64,000 bases of DNA from Candidatus Methylomirabilota bacterium (GTDB taxonomy: Bacteria > Methylomirabilota > Methylomirabilia > Methylomirabilales > Methylomirabilaceae): NCBI GenBank assembly GCA_016207095.1, contig JACQQF010000042.1, forward strand, positions 1 to 64,000, written 5' to 3'. Positions 8,832-16,876 of this stretch are shown one piece after another; positions within the stretch are counted from its first letter, which is position 1, and every line of letters starts with the position of its first letter. A model generated the notes under the pieces. It saw nothing but the letters and a program-made list of their open reading frames with translations, was not told where the DNA came from and did no database searches. The translations under genes and the position numbers were made by a program.

Positions 8832-9560
8832 ATGGACCAAATGCCTGAAGTGAAACGGAATTCACGGCTCGCACTTATCTGCGCATTGGCCGCTCTTCTC
8901 ACTGCCGGCTGCGCGACCAACGCATCCTACCGCCCCGAGATCGACCGGATGAAGGGTGAGCTGGCCGAGGCGAAGGCGGCGGGGGCCGAGATAATCGCAG
9001 CGGAAGAATACGCGTCGGCCGAGGCCTGTCTCGATTGGTGGACCCACTGGGTGACCCAGTTCGATCACTTTGGGGATGTCACCATGGCCAACCTTCCTGC
9101 AAGGTGTCGGGCCGCCTTCGCGTCGCTGCGGAGCAAACTGGTTGGAAGGGTACCTGCTGAGGCGGTTGCCGGGCTGGCGGCGCCAAAGCCCGATGCGGCT
9201 GGGGCCGGCGCGAGAGGAGCCGAAAAAGAGTCAGTCCTGAAGGATGCCTTCTTCGACTTCGACAAGTCTTCAATCCGGCCGGACGCCAAACTAAACCTCG
9301 ATGAAAACGCCAAGTGGTTGAAGGCAAATCCAAAGGCCGCCTTCACCATCGAGGGTCACTGTGACGAGCGCGGGACCAGAGAGTACAACCTGGGTCTCGG
9401 CCAGCGCCGGGCCAAGGCTGCCAAGGACTATCTGGTCTCGGCCGGCATCGACGCCAAGCGGATCAAGATTATCAGCTACGGCAAAGAGCGGCCCTTCGTG
9501 TCCGGCCACGACGAATCGGCCTGGAAATGGAATCGCAGGGCCCACTTTGTCTTACAGTAG
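8832..9560 (+). CDS. pal: Peptidoglycan-associated lipoprotein (Pal/OmpA C-terminal domain)
   Basis: The product has 242 residues. A signal sequence ends in LLTAGC, a lipobox with cysteine 27, so it should be lipid-anchored. The N-terminal part carries the LAEAKAAGAE motif shared with the preceding gene. Residues about 135-242 form an OmpA-like domain: FFDFDKSSIRPDA, then IEGHCDERGTREYNLGLGQR and RIKIISYGKERP. The D and R residues of this domain bind meso-diaminopimelate in peptidoglycan. Pal proteins tether the outer membrane to the wall with Tol proteins, but no tol genes are visible here. The extra N-terminal domain makes it longer than the typical 170-residue Pal. Confidence 0.85.
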   Translation: MDQMPEVKRNSRLALICALAALLTAGCATNASYRPEIDRMKGELAEAKAAGAEIIAAEEYASAEACLDWWTHWVTQFDHFGDVTMANLPARCRAAFASLRSKLVGRVPAEAVAGLAAPKPDAAGAGARGAEKESVLKDAFFDFDKSSIRPDAKLNLDENAKWLKANPKAAFTIEGHCDERGTREYNLGLGQRRAKAAKDYLVSAGIDAKRIKIISYGKERPFVSGHDESAWKWNRRAHFVLQ

Positions 9561-9618
9561 CGAACCGGTAACACCGACCCTCTTCGCCCAGGGAGGGTGG
9601 GGGGCGTAACATGCGGAC

Positions 9619-9654
9619 AGCCGGCCTCGGCAGGAATATCTGCAGAGGCCGGCT
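9619..9654 (+). terminator. Hairpin after the pal gene
   Basis: AGCCGGCCTC at 9619-9628 pairs perfectly with GAGGCCGGCT at 9645-9654. It sits 60 bases after the pal stop. There is no clear T-run after it, so it may be a stabilising hairpin rather than a strong intrinsic terminator. Confidence 0.45.
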
Positions 9655-9856
9655 TCGTCCGTTCAGCGCATTGTCAAGCAGGCTGGATCTGACCACCGGT
9701 CTCCGCTTCGAGACCTGATCCGCATCACGATCTCGCTCATGGGGTTCTGCCACGCATACGTGATGTCACCCCGCTTCATCGGCCCGCGCGATAGACAGAC
9801 CGCCCCTTCTGTGACCGGCCGTTCGGCTCATCCGATCGGTCTGCGGTATTGCCGCG

Positions 9857-10117
9857 ATGGATGACCGAGTCGTATATACCACATACGACGAGATGCAGGC
9901 CGAACTCCTTCGCCTCCATCTGGAGCGCAATGGTGTCCCATGCTGGATCCGGTCCATGCGGGTCAGCGGGTATCAAGGGATCACCATCGGACCGCTGGGG
10001 GAGATCAGGTTGATAACCTCCGCACCCTATGCTGAAAAGGGGAAATGGTTGATCAGGCAGGCCGTGGCCGATGGATTTCTCTCCCGCTCGGAAGGCGACC
10101 TCGAGGAAGCGGGATGA
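9857..10117 (+). CDS. DUF2007-like putative signal-transducing protein
   Basis: The product has 86 residues. [19 protein letters not shown] and then GVPCWIRS match DUF2007, a small ferredoxin-like domain in which a short helix following 'VYT' precedes a second strand ending in the 'L...GI' region. These proteins are often annotated as signal-transducing, but the function is unproven. The stop TGA overlaps the ATG of rfaE2 by four bases (ATGA), so the two are translationally coupled. Confidence 0.65.
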   Translation: MDDRVVYTTYDEMQAELLRLHLERNGVPCWIRSMRVSGYQGITIGPLGEIRLITSAPYAEKGKWLIRQAVADGFLSRSEGDLEEAG

Positions 10118-10611
10118 CGGCTGACGCCACAAAGGTCAGGGGGCTGCTCGAGCTGGCCGAGATTGTTCGGGAACGGCGGGCGCTGGGACACCGGGTGGTC
10201 TTTACCAACGGCTGTTTCGATCTGCTGCACCGGGGACACACCCGCCTCCTGCAACAGGCCAGGGAGTTAGGTGACCTGCTGATTGTCGGCTTGAACAGTG
10301 ATGCCTCGGTTCGGCGCGTCAAGGGTCCGTCGCGGCCTGTGTTGTCCGAGGAAGAGCGCGCAGAGGTGCTCTCGGCGCTGGCCTCAGTGGACTACGTGGT
10401 GCTCTTCGATGAACCGGATCCGGGCTCCACGATCGCGGCCCTGCAGCCCGATGTGTTGGCCAAGGGCGCCGACTGGGCGAAGGACCAGATCGTGGGCCGG
10501 GAGACGGTGGAAGGGCGTGGTGGCCGAGTGGTGACGATCCCATTGGTGGAGGGATCATCCACCAGCGGCATCATCGACCGGATCCGGGAACAGGGACGGC
10601 GGCATGAGTAA
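10114..10611 (+). CDS. rfaE2: D-glycero-beta-D-manno-heptose 1-phosphate adenylyltransferase
   Basis: The product has 165 residues, the length of a stand-alone HldE C-terminal domain. [12 protein letters not shown] at 31-42 is the nucleotidyltransferase signature with the catalytic Hx[20 protein letters not shown] and the C-terminal [10 protein letters not shown] segment bind nucleotide. The enzyme makes ADP-heptose for the lipopolysaccharide inner core, which supports a Gram-negative cell. The ATG at 10114 is chosen because it overlaps the preceding gene's stop; an upstream in-frame start would overlap that gene by 73 bases. No kinase partner (hldA) is in the window. Confidence 0.9.
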   Translation: MTADATKVRGLLELAEIVRERRALGHRVVFTNGCFDLLHRGHTRLLQQARELGDLLIVGLNSDASVRRVKGPSRPVLSEEERAEVLSALASVDYVVLFDEPDPGSTIAALQPDVLAKGADWAKDQIVGRETVEGRGGRVVTIPLVEGSSTSGIIDRIREQGRRHE

Positions 10612-10623
10612 TACGCAGCACCC

Positions 10624-13600
10624 ATGTTGATACGGTTAATGGAGCAATCGGAAGACCTGTTGGCCCGTCAGGCGGCGGAGATTGGGGCTCGCCTCCAGGG
10701 CGGAAACGACGCCGTGTCGCTCACCGGCCTCTTTGGGGCTTCGAAAGCGCCGATCCTCTCGGAGATCTCCCGTCAGACGGGGCGCTCCCTCCTGGTGTTG
10801 ACCTCCTCTTCAGCCGAGGCCGAATCGCTCGCGAAGGACCTCCAGTTTTTCTCCCGCGAGCCGGTCGGGTACCTGCCGGAGCGTGAGGAGGATCCCGAGA
10901 TACGATGGCAGCGGATCGCCTGCCTGGCAGGCCTGGCCGGCAAGGAGCTGCGGCTGGCGGTCGCCTCGATCCAGGCGGCCCTCGAGCGCCTCTCGCCTCC
11001 CGCGGCCCTGCTGGACGCGGCAATCACGCTGCGCGTGCACGGGCAGATCCCGCGGGACGAGCTGCTGCGCGCCCTGGACACGGGGGGCTACCGTCAGGCG
11101 AATCAGGTCACGGACCGTGGCGAGTACAGCCTGCGCGGAAACCTTCTCGACCTGTTCCCTCCCACAGGCGACGCTCCGGTCCGGGCCGAGTTTTTCGGCG
11201 ACGAGCTGCTTTCCCTGCGCGAGTTCAACCCGGCCACCCAGCGCTCCGTCCGTCCTCTGCAGGAGACGATCGCCCTGCCGGTCGTTGAGGTTCCGCTAAG
11301 GGCCGACGCGTGCGAGGCGGCCCTTCGCGCCCTTCGCGCGGCGGAGCAGACCCAGGGAGGCCAGGTTCCCTTCGAGATTACCAAGGCGCTCGAAGACCGG
11401 CGGGCGTTCCCGGGAATGGAGGCCTATCTCCCCTACTTCTTTCCGGACACCGCCGATCTCCTTCAGTACGTCGCGCCCGACGCCATCCTGGTCCTGGCAG
11501 ATCCGGGTGGCCTGGAGGCCCACGCGCGAGATTTCGCTGAACGGTGTCCGGCGTGCGGACTGCGGGGTGCGACGTCCAATGCCCCTCGCACCACGAGCGA
11601 ATGCGCCTGTACCCTGGCGATCAAAGCACCACTCTTCGACTGGACCGACCTCGAGGCGAAACTCTCCCTCAGGCCGCGAATCTTCCTGGAGGAGTTCTCG
11701 CGGACCAACAGCGACGACGCCCACTCAACCATCGCCTTCCAAGCGGGCACCATCCCAGCCTACCGGGGACGACTGGGAGAGTTGGCACGTGACCTGGAAG
11801 GGTGGCAACGCGAAGGGCGGAGGATCCAACTGGTCTGCCGGAGCGAGGCGCAGGGCCGTCGGCTTCAAGAAGTGCTCAAGGAGCACGGACTCGCAGGGTC
11901 GATCGGCCAAGCGATGGCTTCCTCCGGCGAGATCGCCATCCTTTCGGGTGAGTTGAGCGGCGGGTTTCACCTCCATCAATTCGGCCTGACGTATATCACC
12001 GATGGCGAGATCTTTGGACCACGCCACATCCCTCGGCGCCGGGCCAGGCCGAAGGAGGCATCGCCGTTCGCCTCCTTTCAGGAACTCGCGTACGGGGATT
12101 TCGTCGTTCACGCGGATCACGGGATCGGCAAATACAAGGGACTTCGGCAGCTTGCTGCCGGCGGGATGGAGGGTGACTACCTCCTCATCACCTATGCCGA
12201 TAATGCGAAGCTCTACGTCCCTGCGAGTAAACTGCAATTGGTCCACCGCTACCTGGGCGCCGATGGGGACCCGCCGGCGCTCGACCGGCTAGGCGGCACG
12301 TCCTGGGCCAGGGCCAAGGAGCGGGTCAAGGCCTCGATCCGCGAGATGGCTCAGGACCTGCTCACCTTATATGCCGCCAGGCAAGTCATCGGCGGCCACG
12401 CCTTCCCGCCCGATACCACCTGGCAGCGGGAGTTCGAGGCCGGCTTCCCCTACGAGGAGACCCCGGGGCAGCTCCAGGCGATCGCCGATGTCAGGGCCGA
12501 CATGGAGCGAGACCGGCCCATGGATCGTCTGATCTGCGGGGACGTCGGGTACGGCAAGACCGAGGTCGCGATGCGCGCCGCGTTCAAGGCGGCCATGGGA
12601 GGAAAGCAGGTAGCCGTACTGGTCCCGACCACTGTCCTGGCCCTGCAACACCTCCAGACCTTTTCCGAGCGGTTCAGCAGCGTTCCCATCAAGGTGGAGA
12701 TGCTCTCCCGCTTCCGCAGCAGGAAGGAGCAGGCCGCTGTGCTGCGCGGCGTTCGTGATGGGACGGTGGACATCGTCATCGGCACCCACCGCCTCCTGCA
12801 GAAGGATGTCAGTTTCCGGGACCTGGGTCTTCTCGTGGTGGACGAAGAGCACCTCTTTGGCGTCGCGGCCAAGGAACGCCTGAAGCAGCTCAGGCGACAG
12901 GTGGATGTCCTGATCCTGACCGCGACCCCGATCCCGAGGACCCTCCATATGTCGATGTTGGGGGTCCGGGATATCAGCACCATCGAGACGCCACCAGAAG
13001 ACCGCCTCTCGATCAAGACGACCGTCGCCCGGTTTGATCCGGCCCTCATCCAGGAGGCGATCCAGCAGGAGTTGGACCGCGGGGGTCAGGCCTTCTTCGT
13101 TCACAATCGTGTGGAGAGCATCCACACCATTGCCCGCCTGATCAAGCGCCTGGTCCCCCAGGCCAGGCTGGCCGTCGCCCACGGGGAACTGCCGGAAGCG
13201 CGCCTTGAACGGATCATGTGTGATTTCTACGCCGGCACGTTCAACGTCCTCCTGTGCACCACCATCATCGAATCCGGTCTGGACGTCGGCACCGCCAACA
13301 CCATCATCATCGACCGGGCCGACGCCCTCGGCTTGGCGCAGCTCTACCAACTCCGCGGGCGGGTCGGTCGCGACAGGCGCCGAGCGTTTGCCTACCTCCT
13401 GGTACCGGAGAATGCCGCGCTCACCGAGGTGGCAAAGAAACGGCTCCAGGTGATCGCGGAACTGACCGAACTTGGCTCCGGATTCAAGGTGGCGGCCAGG
13501 GATCTGGAAATCCGGGGGGCGGGCAACCTCCTGGGTCCGGAGCAGCACGGCCAGATCGCCGCTGTTGGATTCGATCTCTATTGCCGGCTGATCGAGTCAA

Positions 13601-14073
13601 CCATCAGGGAGTTGAAGGGCGAAGTGGCGGCCGAGTCGGTCGAGCCTTCCATGAAGCTGGAGGCGGAGGGCTATCTGCCGGAGGCCTACATCGAAGACCC
13701 CAACGTCAGGCTCCATTTGTACAAACGGCTGAACGCTCTCTCGGGGCCGGAAGAGGTCCCCGTGTTTCGAGAGGAATTGATCGATCGATTCGGCGAGCTC
13801 CCGCCACAGGCGGAGCGGCTGCTGACCGCAGTAGCCTTGCGGGTCGTGGCGCGGTCGCTGGCCATTCGTGAGGTTGATGCCAGGAGCGAGACGATCCGCC
13901 TCATCTTCAGTGACTCGCCACCCCTTGCCTCGGCAAAGGTGGCGGCCCTGTTCAGCGCAGAGGCTGGCCGTCTGCGCTACGTCCCCCCGGGCACCCTGGA
14001 GTACCGGGTGAATGGTGGTGACAGGATCACCCTTGTCCAGAGCCTTCTTGCGCGCTTGCAGGAGTGCCGATGA
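10624..14073 (+). CDS. mfd: Transcription-repair coupling factor Mfd
   Basis: The protein has 1149 residues, a normal Mfd length. The N-terminal UvrB-like modules (VLTSSSAEAESLAKDL, GEYSLRGNLLDLFPP) are followed by the RNA polymerase interaction domain (FVVHADHGIGKYKGL). The RecG-like helicase has Walker A GDVGYGKTE near residue 640, DEEH near 740 and TATPIPRTL. The TRCF domain is at the C-terminus. Mfd removes RNA polymerase stalled at lesions and recruits UvrA. Residues about 307-330 (CGLRGATSNAPRTTSE) look foreign to the family. The DNA there (GTGCGACGTCC, CCCTCGCAC) resembles the repeat found in the next genes. The stop overlaps the next start. Confidence 0.95.
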   Translation: MLIRLMEQSEDLLARQAAEIGARLQGGNDAVSLTGLFGASKAPILSEISRQTGRSLLVLTSSSAEAESLAKDLQFFSREPVGYLPEREEDPEIRWQRIACLAGLAGKELRLAVASIQAALERLSPPAALLDAAITLRVHGQIPRDELLRALDTGGYRQANQVTDRGEYSLRGNLLDLFPPTGDAPVRAEFFGDELLSLREFNPATQRSVRPLQETIALPVVEVPLRADACEAALRALRAAEQTQGGQVPFEITKALEDRRAFPGMEAYLPYFFPDTADLLQYVAPDAILVLADPGGLEAHARDFAERCPACGLRGATSNAPRTTSECACTLAIKAPLFDWTDLEAKLSLRPRIFLEEFSRTNSDDAHSTIAFQAGTIPAYRGRLGELARDLEGWQREGRRIQLVCRSEAQGRRLQEVLKEHGLAGSIGQAMASSGEIAILSGELSGGFHLHQFGLTYITDGEIFGPRHIPRRRARPKEASPFASFQELAYGDFVVHADHGIGKYKGLRQLAAGGMEGDYLLITYADNAKLYVPASKLQLVHRYLGADGDPPALDRLGGTSWARAKERVKASIREMAQDLLTLYAARQVIGGHAFPPDTTWQREFEAGFPYEETPGQLQAIADVRADMERDRPMDRLICGDVGYGKTEVAMRAAFKAAMGGKQVAVLVPTTVLALQHLQTFSERFSSVPIKVEMLSRFRSRKEQAAVLRGVRDGTVDIVIGTHRLLQKDVSFRDLGLLVVDEEHLFGVAAKERLKQLRRQVDVLILTATPIPRTLHMSMLGVRDISTIETPPEDRLSIKTTVARFDPALIQEAIQQELDRGGQAFFVHNRVESIHTIARLIKRLVPQARLAVAHGELPEARLERIMCDFYAGTFNVLLCTTIIESGLDVGTANTIIIDRADALGLAQLYQLRGRVGRDRRRAFAYLLVPENAALTEVAKKRLQVIAELTELGSGFKVAARDLEIRGAGNLLGPEQHGQIAAVGFDLYCRLIESTIRELKGEVAAESVEPSMKLEAEGYLPEAYIEDPNVRLHLYKRLNALSGPEEVPVFREELIDRFGELPPQAERLLTAVALRVVARSLAIREVDARSETIRLIFSDSPPLASAKVAALFSAEAGRLRYVPPGTLEYRVNGGDRITLVQSLLARLQECR

Positions 14074-15128
14074 ACGGGACAAAGTCCGGGGTGCGAAGTC
14101 CGGGGTGCGAAGTCCGGGGTGCTGGCAGAGCTCCCCTATACCCTAGACCCTATACCCTAAGACCTGCTCTGATCGCGGGATTGGCCATTCTCTGCGGGGC
14201 GTTAACAGGTTCCCCCTCAGAGGGGGTGATCGTCGATCGCGTCGTCGCCGTTGTCAACGAGGATGTGATCACGCTGACAGAGGTACAGGAGGAAGGGCTC
14301 CAGACCATCCGAAAGATTGTGCGGGAGACGCTAGGAGAGGAGCGAGAGCGGCGACTTCGGAGCACCGAGCGTCAGATCCTGGATGACCTGATTCTCAGGA
14401 GGCTGCAGCTACAGGAGGCGAAGCGGGAGAAGATCGAGGCGACCTCTCCGGAGGTCCGGTCGGCCATTGAAGAGTTGAAGAGGCGCAATGGGCTCACGAG
14501 CGATGAGGAGCTGCGGGCCGCCATGGTCGGCGAACTGCTCAACGAGGAGCAGTTTCGAAAGGGGATTGCGGAGCAGGTGACGTTGACAAAGCTGGTGGCC
14601 AGGCAGGTGCGCTCGAAGATCGCCGTCCTCGACGAGGAGATGAGGCGGTATTACGATCAACATCGGGAGCAGTTCAGGGAGATCCCGAAGTTCAGGATCC
14701 GCCATCTCCTCGTGACTGTTTCACAGCAGCCCACGCGGGAAGAGATTCTGCGGGCCAAGAGCCAAATTGAAGAGGCGCAGGCACTCATCAAGCTTGGGGC
14801 CAGGTTCTCCACGGTGGCCAAACAGTATTCCGAAGACCGGCTTGCGTCATCAAGCGGCGAGAGCTGGACGATGAAGCACGGGGAACTTGCGCCAGACATC
14901 GAACGGATCGCGCTCACCCTACCGATAGGGCAGGTCAGCGGGATCATCACAACACCGGCTGGCTTGCACCTGATCCAGGTGGAGGAGCGGGTGGCAGGCC
15001 AGATCCTCCCATTCGATCAGGTCAAGGAAGAGGTTCGCAATGTCCTCTTTAATCAGAAAGCCGAGGCCAAATTCAAGGAGTGGATCCAGGGCCTCAAGGT
15101 CAAGGCGAGCGTTGAAATGAAGATGTGA
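14070..15128 (+). CDS. SurA-like periplasmic peptidyl-prolyl isomerase (PpiC)
   Basis: The product has 352 residues. VDRVVAVVNEDVITLTEV, near residue 55, is the typical start of the SurA N-terminal chaperone domain. A parvulin domain (FRIRHLLVTV ... GESWTMKHGELAPDIE ... TTPAGLHLIQVEE) spans about 208-312. These chaperones help fold outer-membrane proteins. ATG 14070 overlaps the mfd stop. The N-terminus is odd: residues about 4-32 are encoded by three copies of a 14-bp repeat (AAGTCCGGGGTGCG) plus a TATACCCTAGACCC block. A hydrophobic signal segment (LIAGLAILCGALTG) still follows, at about 34-47. The insertion may therefore have lengthened the leader, or translation may begin later. Confidence 0.88.
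   Translation: MNGTKSGVRSPGCEVRGAGRAPLYPRPYTLRPALIAGLAILCGALTGSPSEGVIVDRVVAVVNEDVITLTEVQEEGLQTIRKIVRETLGEERERRLRSTERQILDDLILRRLQLQEAKREKIEATSPEVRSAIEELKRRNGLTSDEELRAAMVGELLNEEQFRKGIAEQVTLTKLVARQVRSKIAVLDEEMRRYYDQHREQFREIPKFRIRHLLVTVSQQPTREEILRAKSQIEEAQALIKLGARFSTVAKQYSEDRLASSSGESWTMKHGELAPDIERIALTLPIGQVSGIITTPAGLHLIQVEERVAGQILPFDQVKEEVRNVLFNQKAEAKFKEWIQGLKVKASVEMKM
14082..14163 (+). repeat. GTGCGAAGTCC tandem repeat inside the surA-like gene
   Basis: Three 14-bp units, AAGTCCGGGGTGCG with one final-base change, run from 14082 to 14123. After a short spacer comes CCCTATACCCTAGACCC and then TATACCCTAAGACC. The same kinds of block appear inside tsaD and near the stops of def and envC. Here they lie in frame within the coding sequence. 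Confidence 0.8.
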
Positions 15129-15149
15129 CGCCTAGTGTGCAAGGTGGGG

Positions 15150-15180
15150 GTGCGACGTCCGAGGTGCGAGGTCCGAATTA
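15150..15180. repeat. GTGCGAGGTCC repeat at the def stop
   Basis: GTGCGACGTCCGAGGTGCGA is followed by GGTCCGAATTA. It fills most of the gap between the convergent surA-like and def genes. It supplies the TAA stop (minus strand) of def at 15178-15180. Confidence 0.7.
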
Positions 15181-15693
15181 CGCTGAACCTTGCTCTTTGG
15201 CGGCCTTCTTCAGGCGTCGCTTGACCAGCTCCCGCTTGGCCGTGCTCAGGCGGTCGATGAAGAGGACGCCGTTCAAGTGGTCGATCTCATGCTGGAGGAT
15301 CCGGGCCAGCAGCCCGGACCCTTCCACAACGATCTCCTTCTCGTTCCGATCATACGCCTTCACGACGACACGCTTGAATCGCGGCACCTCTGCCTTGATG
15401 TTGGGGATGCATAGGCACCCCTCCTCATCCAGGTATTGCCCCTCGGCGGCAACGAGCTCGGGGTTGATAAGTGTCAGGGGCCGGGTCGGTTTGCGGTCGT
15501 CGTGAGGGTCAAGCACGATGATCTGCTTGAGCGCCCCGACCTGAGGGGCGGCCAACCCCACGCCGGGCGCAGCATACATCGTCTCCACCATGTCGTTGAT
15601 GAAGCGCTGGAGCTCGCCGTTTATCGAGGTGATAGGCAGTGACTTCTTCCGGATGATTGGCGATGGAAAGATCAAGATCGGCAGCTTTGCCAT
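15178..15693 (-). CDS. def: Peptide deformylase
   Basis: The product has 171 residues. All three family motifs are present: GVGLAAPQ at 44-51, EGCLC at 91-95 (cysteine 93 is a metal ligand; the usual serine of EGCLS is replaced by cysteine) and QHEIDHL around 134-140, with both histidines and the catalytic glutamate. It removes the formyl group from new proteins. The start MAKLPILIFPSP is chosen because all upstream in-frame residues lie in sequence that does not resemble the family. tsaD ends 11 bases upstream on the same strand, so the two are probably co-transcribed. Confidence 0.93.
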   Translation of the reverse strand: MAKLPILIFPSPIIRKKSLPITSINGELQRFINDMVETMYAAPGVGLAAPQVGALKQIIVLDPHDDRKPTRPLTLINPELVAAEGQYLDEEGCLCIPNIKAEVPRFKRVVVKAYDRNEKEIVVEGSGLLARILQHEIDHLNGVLFIDRLSTAKRELVKRRLKKAAKEQGSA

Positions 15694-15704
15694 GAAGGGT
15701 CCTT

Positions 15705-16802
15705 TTACATCAGGCCAAGATCCAGATCGGCATCCGCGTTCAGTGAGAGTGGGGCCCGCTCGCCCCGCAGCAGGCGAGGATAACCCGCAGCCGCGATCAT
15801 GGCGGCGTTGTCGGTACATAGTGATGGGGTGGGATAGTAGACCTCTATGCGCTCATCTGCCGCCCGTTGCGTGAGCTTCGACCGAAGCCTCCCATTGCAG
15901 GCCACGCCTCCCGCGACAACGATGCGGCTCGAGGCAGAGGCCTTCGCTGCCGCCAAGGTGACCCGAACGAGCGCATCCACCACGGCCTCCTGAAATCCGG
16001 CGCAAATGTCCGCCAGAAGAACAGGGTCTAGGGTAAAGGCTGTGGGCGTAGGGGCGCTGCTTGCTGCGCCCGCCTTGGGCAGGGCTTGCCCTGGCCCTAC
16101 CGCACCTCGCACCTCGCACCTCGCACCTCGCACGTAATTGACGACAGCGGTCTTCAGCCCGCTAAAGCTGAAATCGTACGCCCCCCCCTGTGGCAATGGC
16201 CTCGGGAAACGGATCGTATCAGGGTCTCCCTTGCGCGCCCGATCCTCAATCAATGGCCCGCCCGGATAGCCGAGGCCGAGGAACTTCGCCACCTTGTCAA
16301 AGGCTTCGCCCGCGGCGTCGTCCCTGGTGCGACCCAACAGGCGATACTGCCCTTGCGCCTCCGCCAGGTAGAGCTGGGTATGGCCTCCGGAGGCAATAAG
16401 CCCCGTGAAGGGGAAGATCAGATCCTCGTGCTCCAACAGGGCGGCATAGAGGTGGCCTTCCAGGTGGTTCACGCCGACCAGTGGGATATCGATGGCGTAG
16501 GCGACCGCCTTGCCGAAGGAGAGGCCGACCAGGAGCGAGCCGATGAGCCCCGGGCCCGCAGTGGCCGCGATTCCGTCAACATCGGCGAGCGTTGCTCCTG
16601 CCCTGGTGAGGGCCTCCCGGACCACAGGCCAGACAGCCTCTACGTGGCGGCGTGAGGCCAGCTCCGGAACGATCCCGCCGAAGGGGGCGTGGAGGGCCTC
16701 CTGCGAGGCGATGACAGAGGAACGGATTTGCCTCCCATCCATCAGGACTGCGGCAGCCGTCTCGTCGCACGAGGTTTCAATTCCAAGGGTCAGGTGGGCC
16801 AT
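15705..16802 (-). CDS. tsaD: tRNA N6-threonylcarbamoyladenosine synthase subunit TsaD with in-frame insertion
   Basis: The product has 365 residues against about 337 in E. coli. GIETSCDETAAAVL, HLEGH with metal-binding histidines 113 and 117, and GGHTQL at 139-144 mark the ASKHA fold of TsaD, which transfers the threonylcarbamoyl group to A37 of ANN-decoding tRNAs. After FSFSGLKTAVVNYV about 33 residues (225-258, GARCEVRGAVG...PTPTAFTLDP) are inserted before the conserved ADICAGFQEAVVDAL helix. This stretch is encoded by GTGCGAGGT tandem repeats and two hairpins. The frame is kept, so the enzyme probably tolerates a surface loop. Confidence 0.93.
   Translation of the reverse strand: MAHLTLGIETSCDETAAAVLMDGRQIRSSVIASQEALHAPFGGIVPELASRRHVEAVWPVVREALTRAGATLADVDGIAATAGPGLIGSLLVGLSFGKAVAYAIDIPLVGVNHLEGHLYAALLEHEDLIFPFTGLIASGGHTQLYLAEAQGQYRLLGRTRDDAAGEAFDKVAKFLGLGYPGGPLIEDRARKGDPDTIRFPRPLPQGGAYDFSFSGLKTAVVNYVRGARCEVRGAVGPGQALPKAGAASSAPTPTAFTLDPVLLADICAGFQEAVVDALVRVTLAAAKASASSRIVVAGGVACNGRLRSKLTQRAADERIEVYYPTPSLCTDNAAMIAAAGYPRLLRGERAPLSLNADADLDLGLM
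16029..16138 (-). repeat. Composite repeat insertion inside tsaD
   Basis: Read on the minus strand: four tandem GTGCGAG units, then GGGCCAGGGCAAGCCCTGCCC without its ends forming a hairpin, then GGGCGCAGCAAGCAGCGCCC forming a second hairpin, then TTTACCCTAGACCC. The same GTGCGAG and CCCTAGACCC blocks occur in the surA-like gene. The insertion adds about 33 codons to tsaD without breaking the frame. Confidence 0.8.
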
Positions 16803-16812
16803 CGCAGTGACG

Positions 16813-16873
16813 AGCAGTCAGCTATCAGCACTCAGCAATTAGCTGAAGGCTGACGGCTGATAGCTGAGTGCTT
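16813..16873. repeat. Palindromic TCAGCTATCAGC repeat upstream of tsaD
   Basis: GTCAGCTATCAGCACTCAGC is mirrored by GGCTGATAGCTGAGTGC, with a second weaker palindrome (CAATTAGCTGAAGGCTGACGG) between. It lies between the tsaD start and the ctpA stop. It is a different sequence family from the GTGCGAGGT repeats around it. Confidence 0.7.
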
Positions 16874-16876
16874 GGT

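Noticed and set aside
9661-9740. A tRNA-like segment (GGTCTCCGCTTCGAGACC)
   Set aside because: It is a short hairpin only. No acceptor, D or T arm set fits, and I found no tRNA in the window.
15694-15819. A 42-residue N-terminal extension of peptide deformylase
   Set aside because: It would overlap the tsaD 3' end, and the family starts at MAKLPIL.
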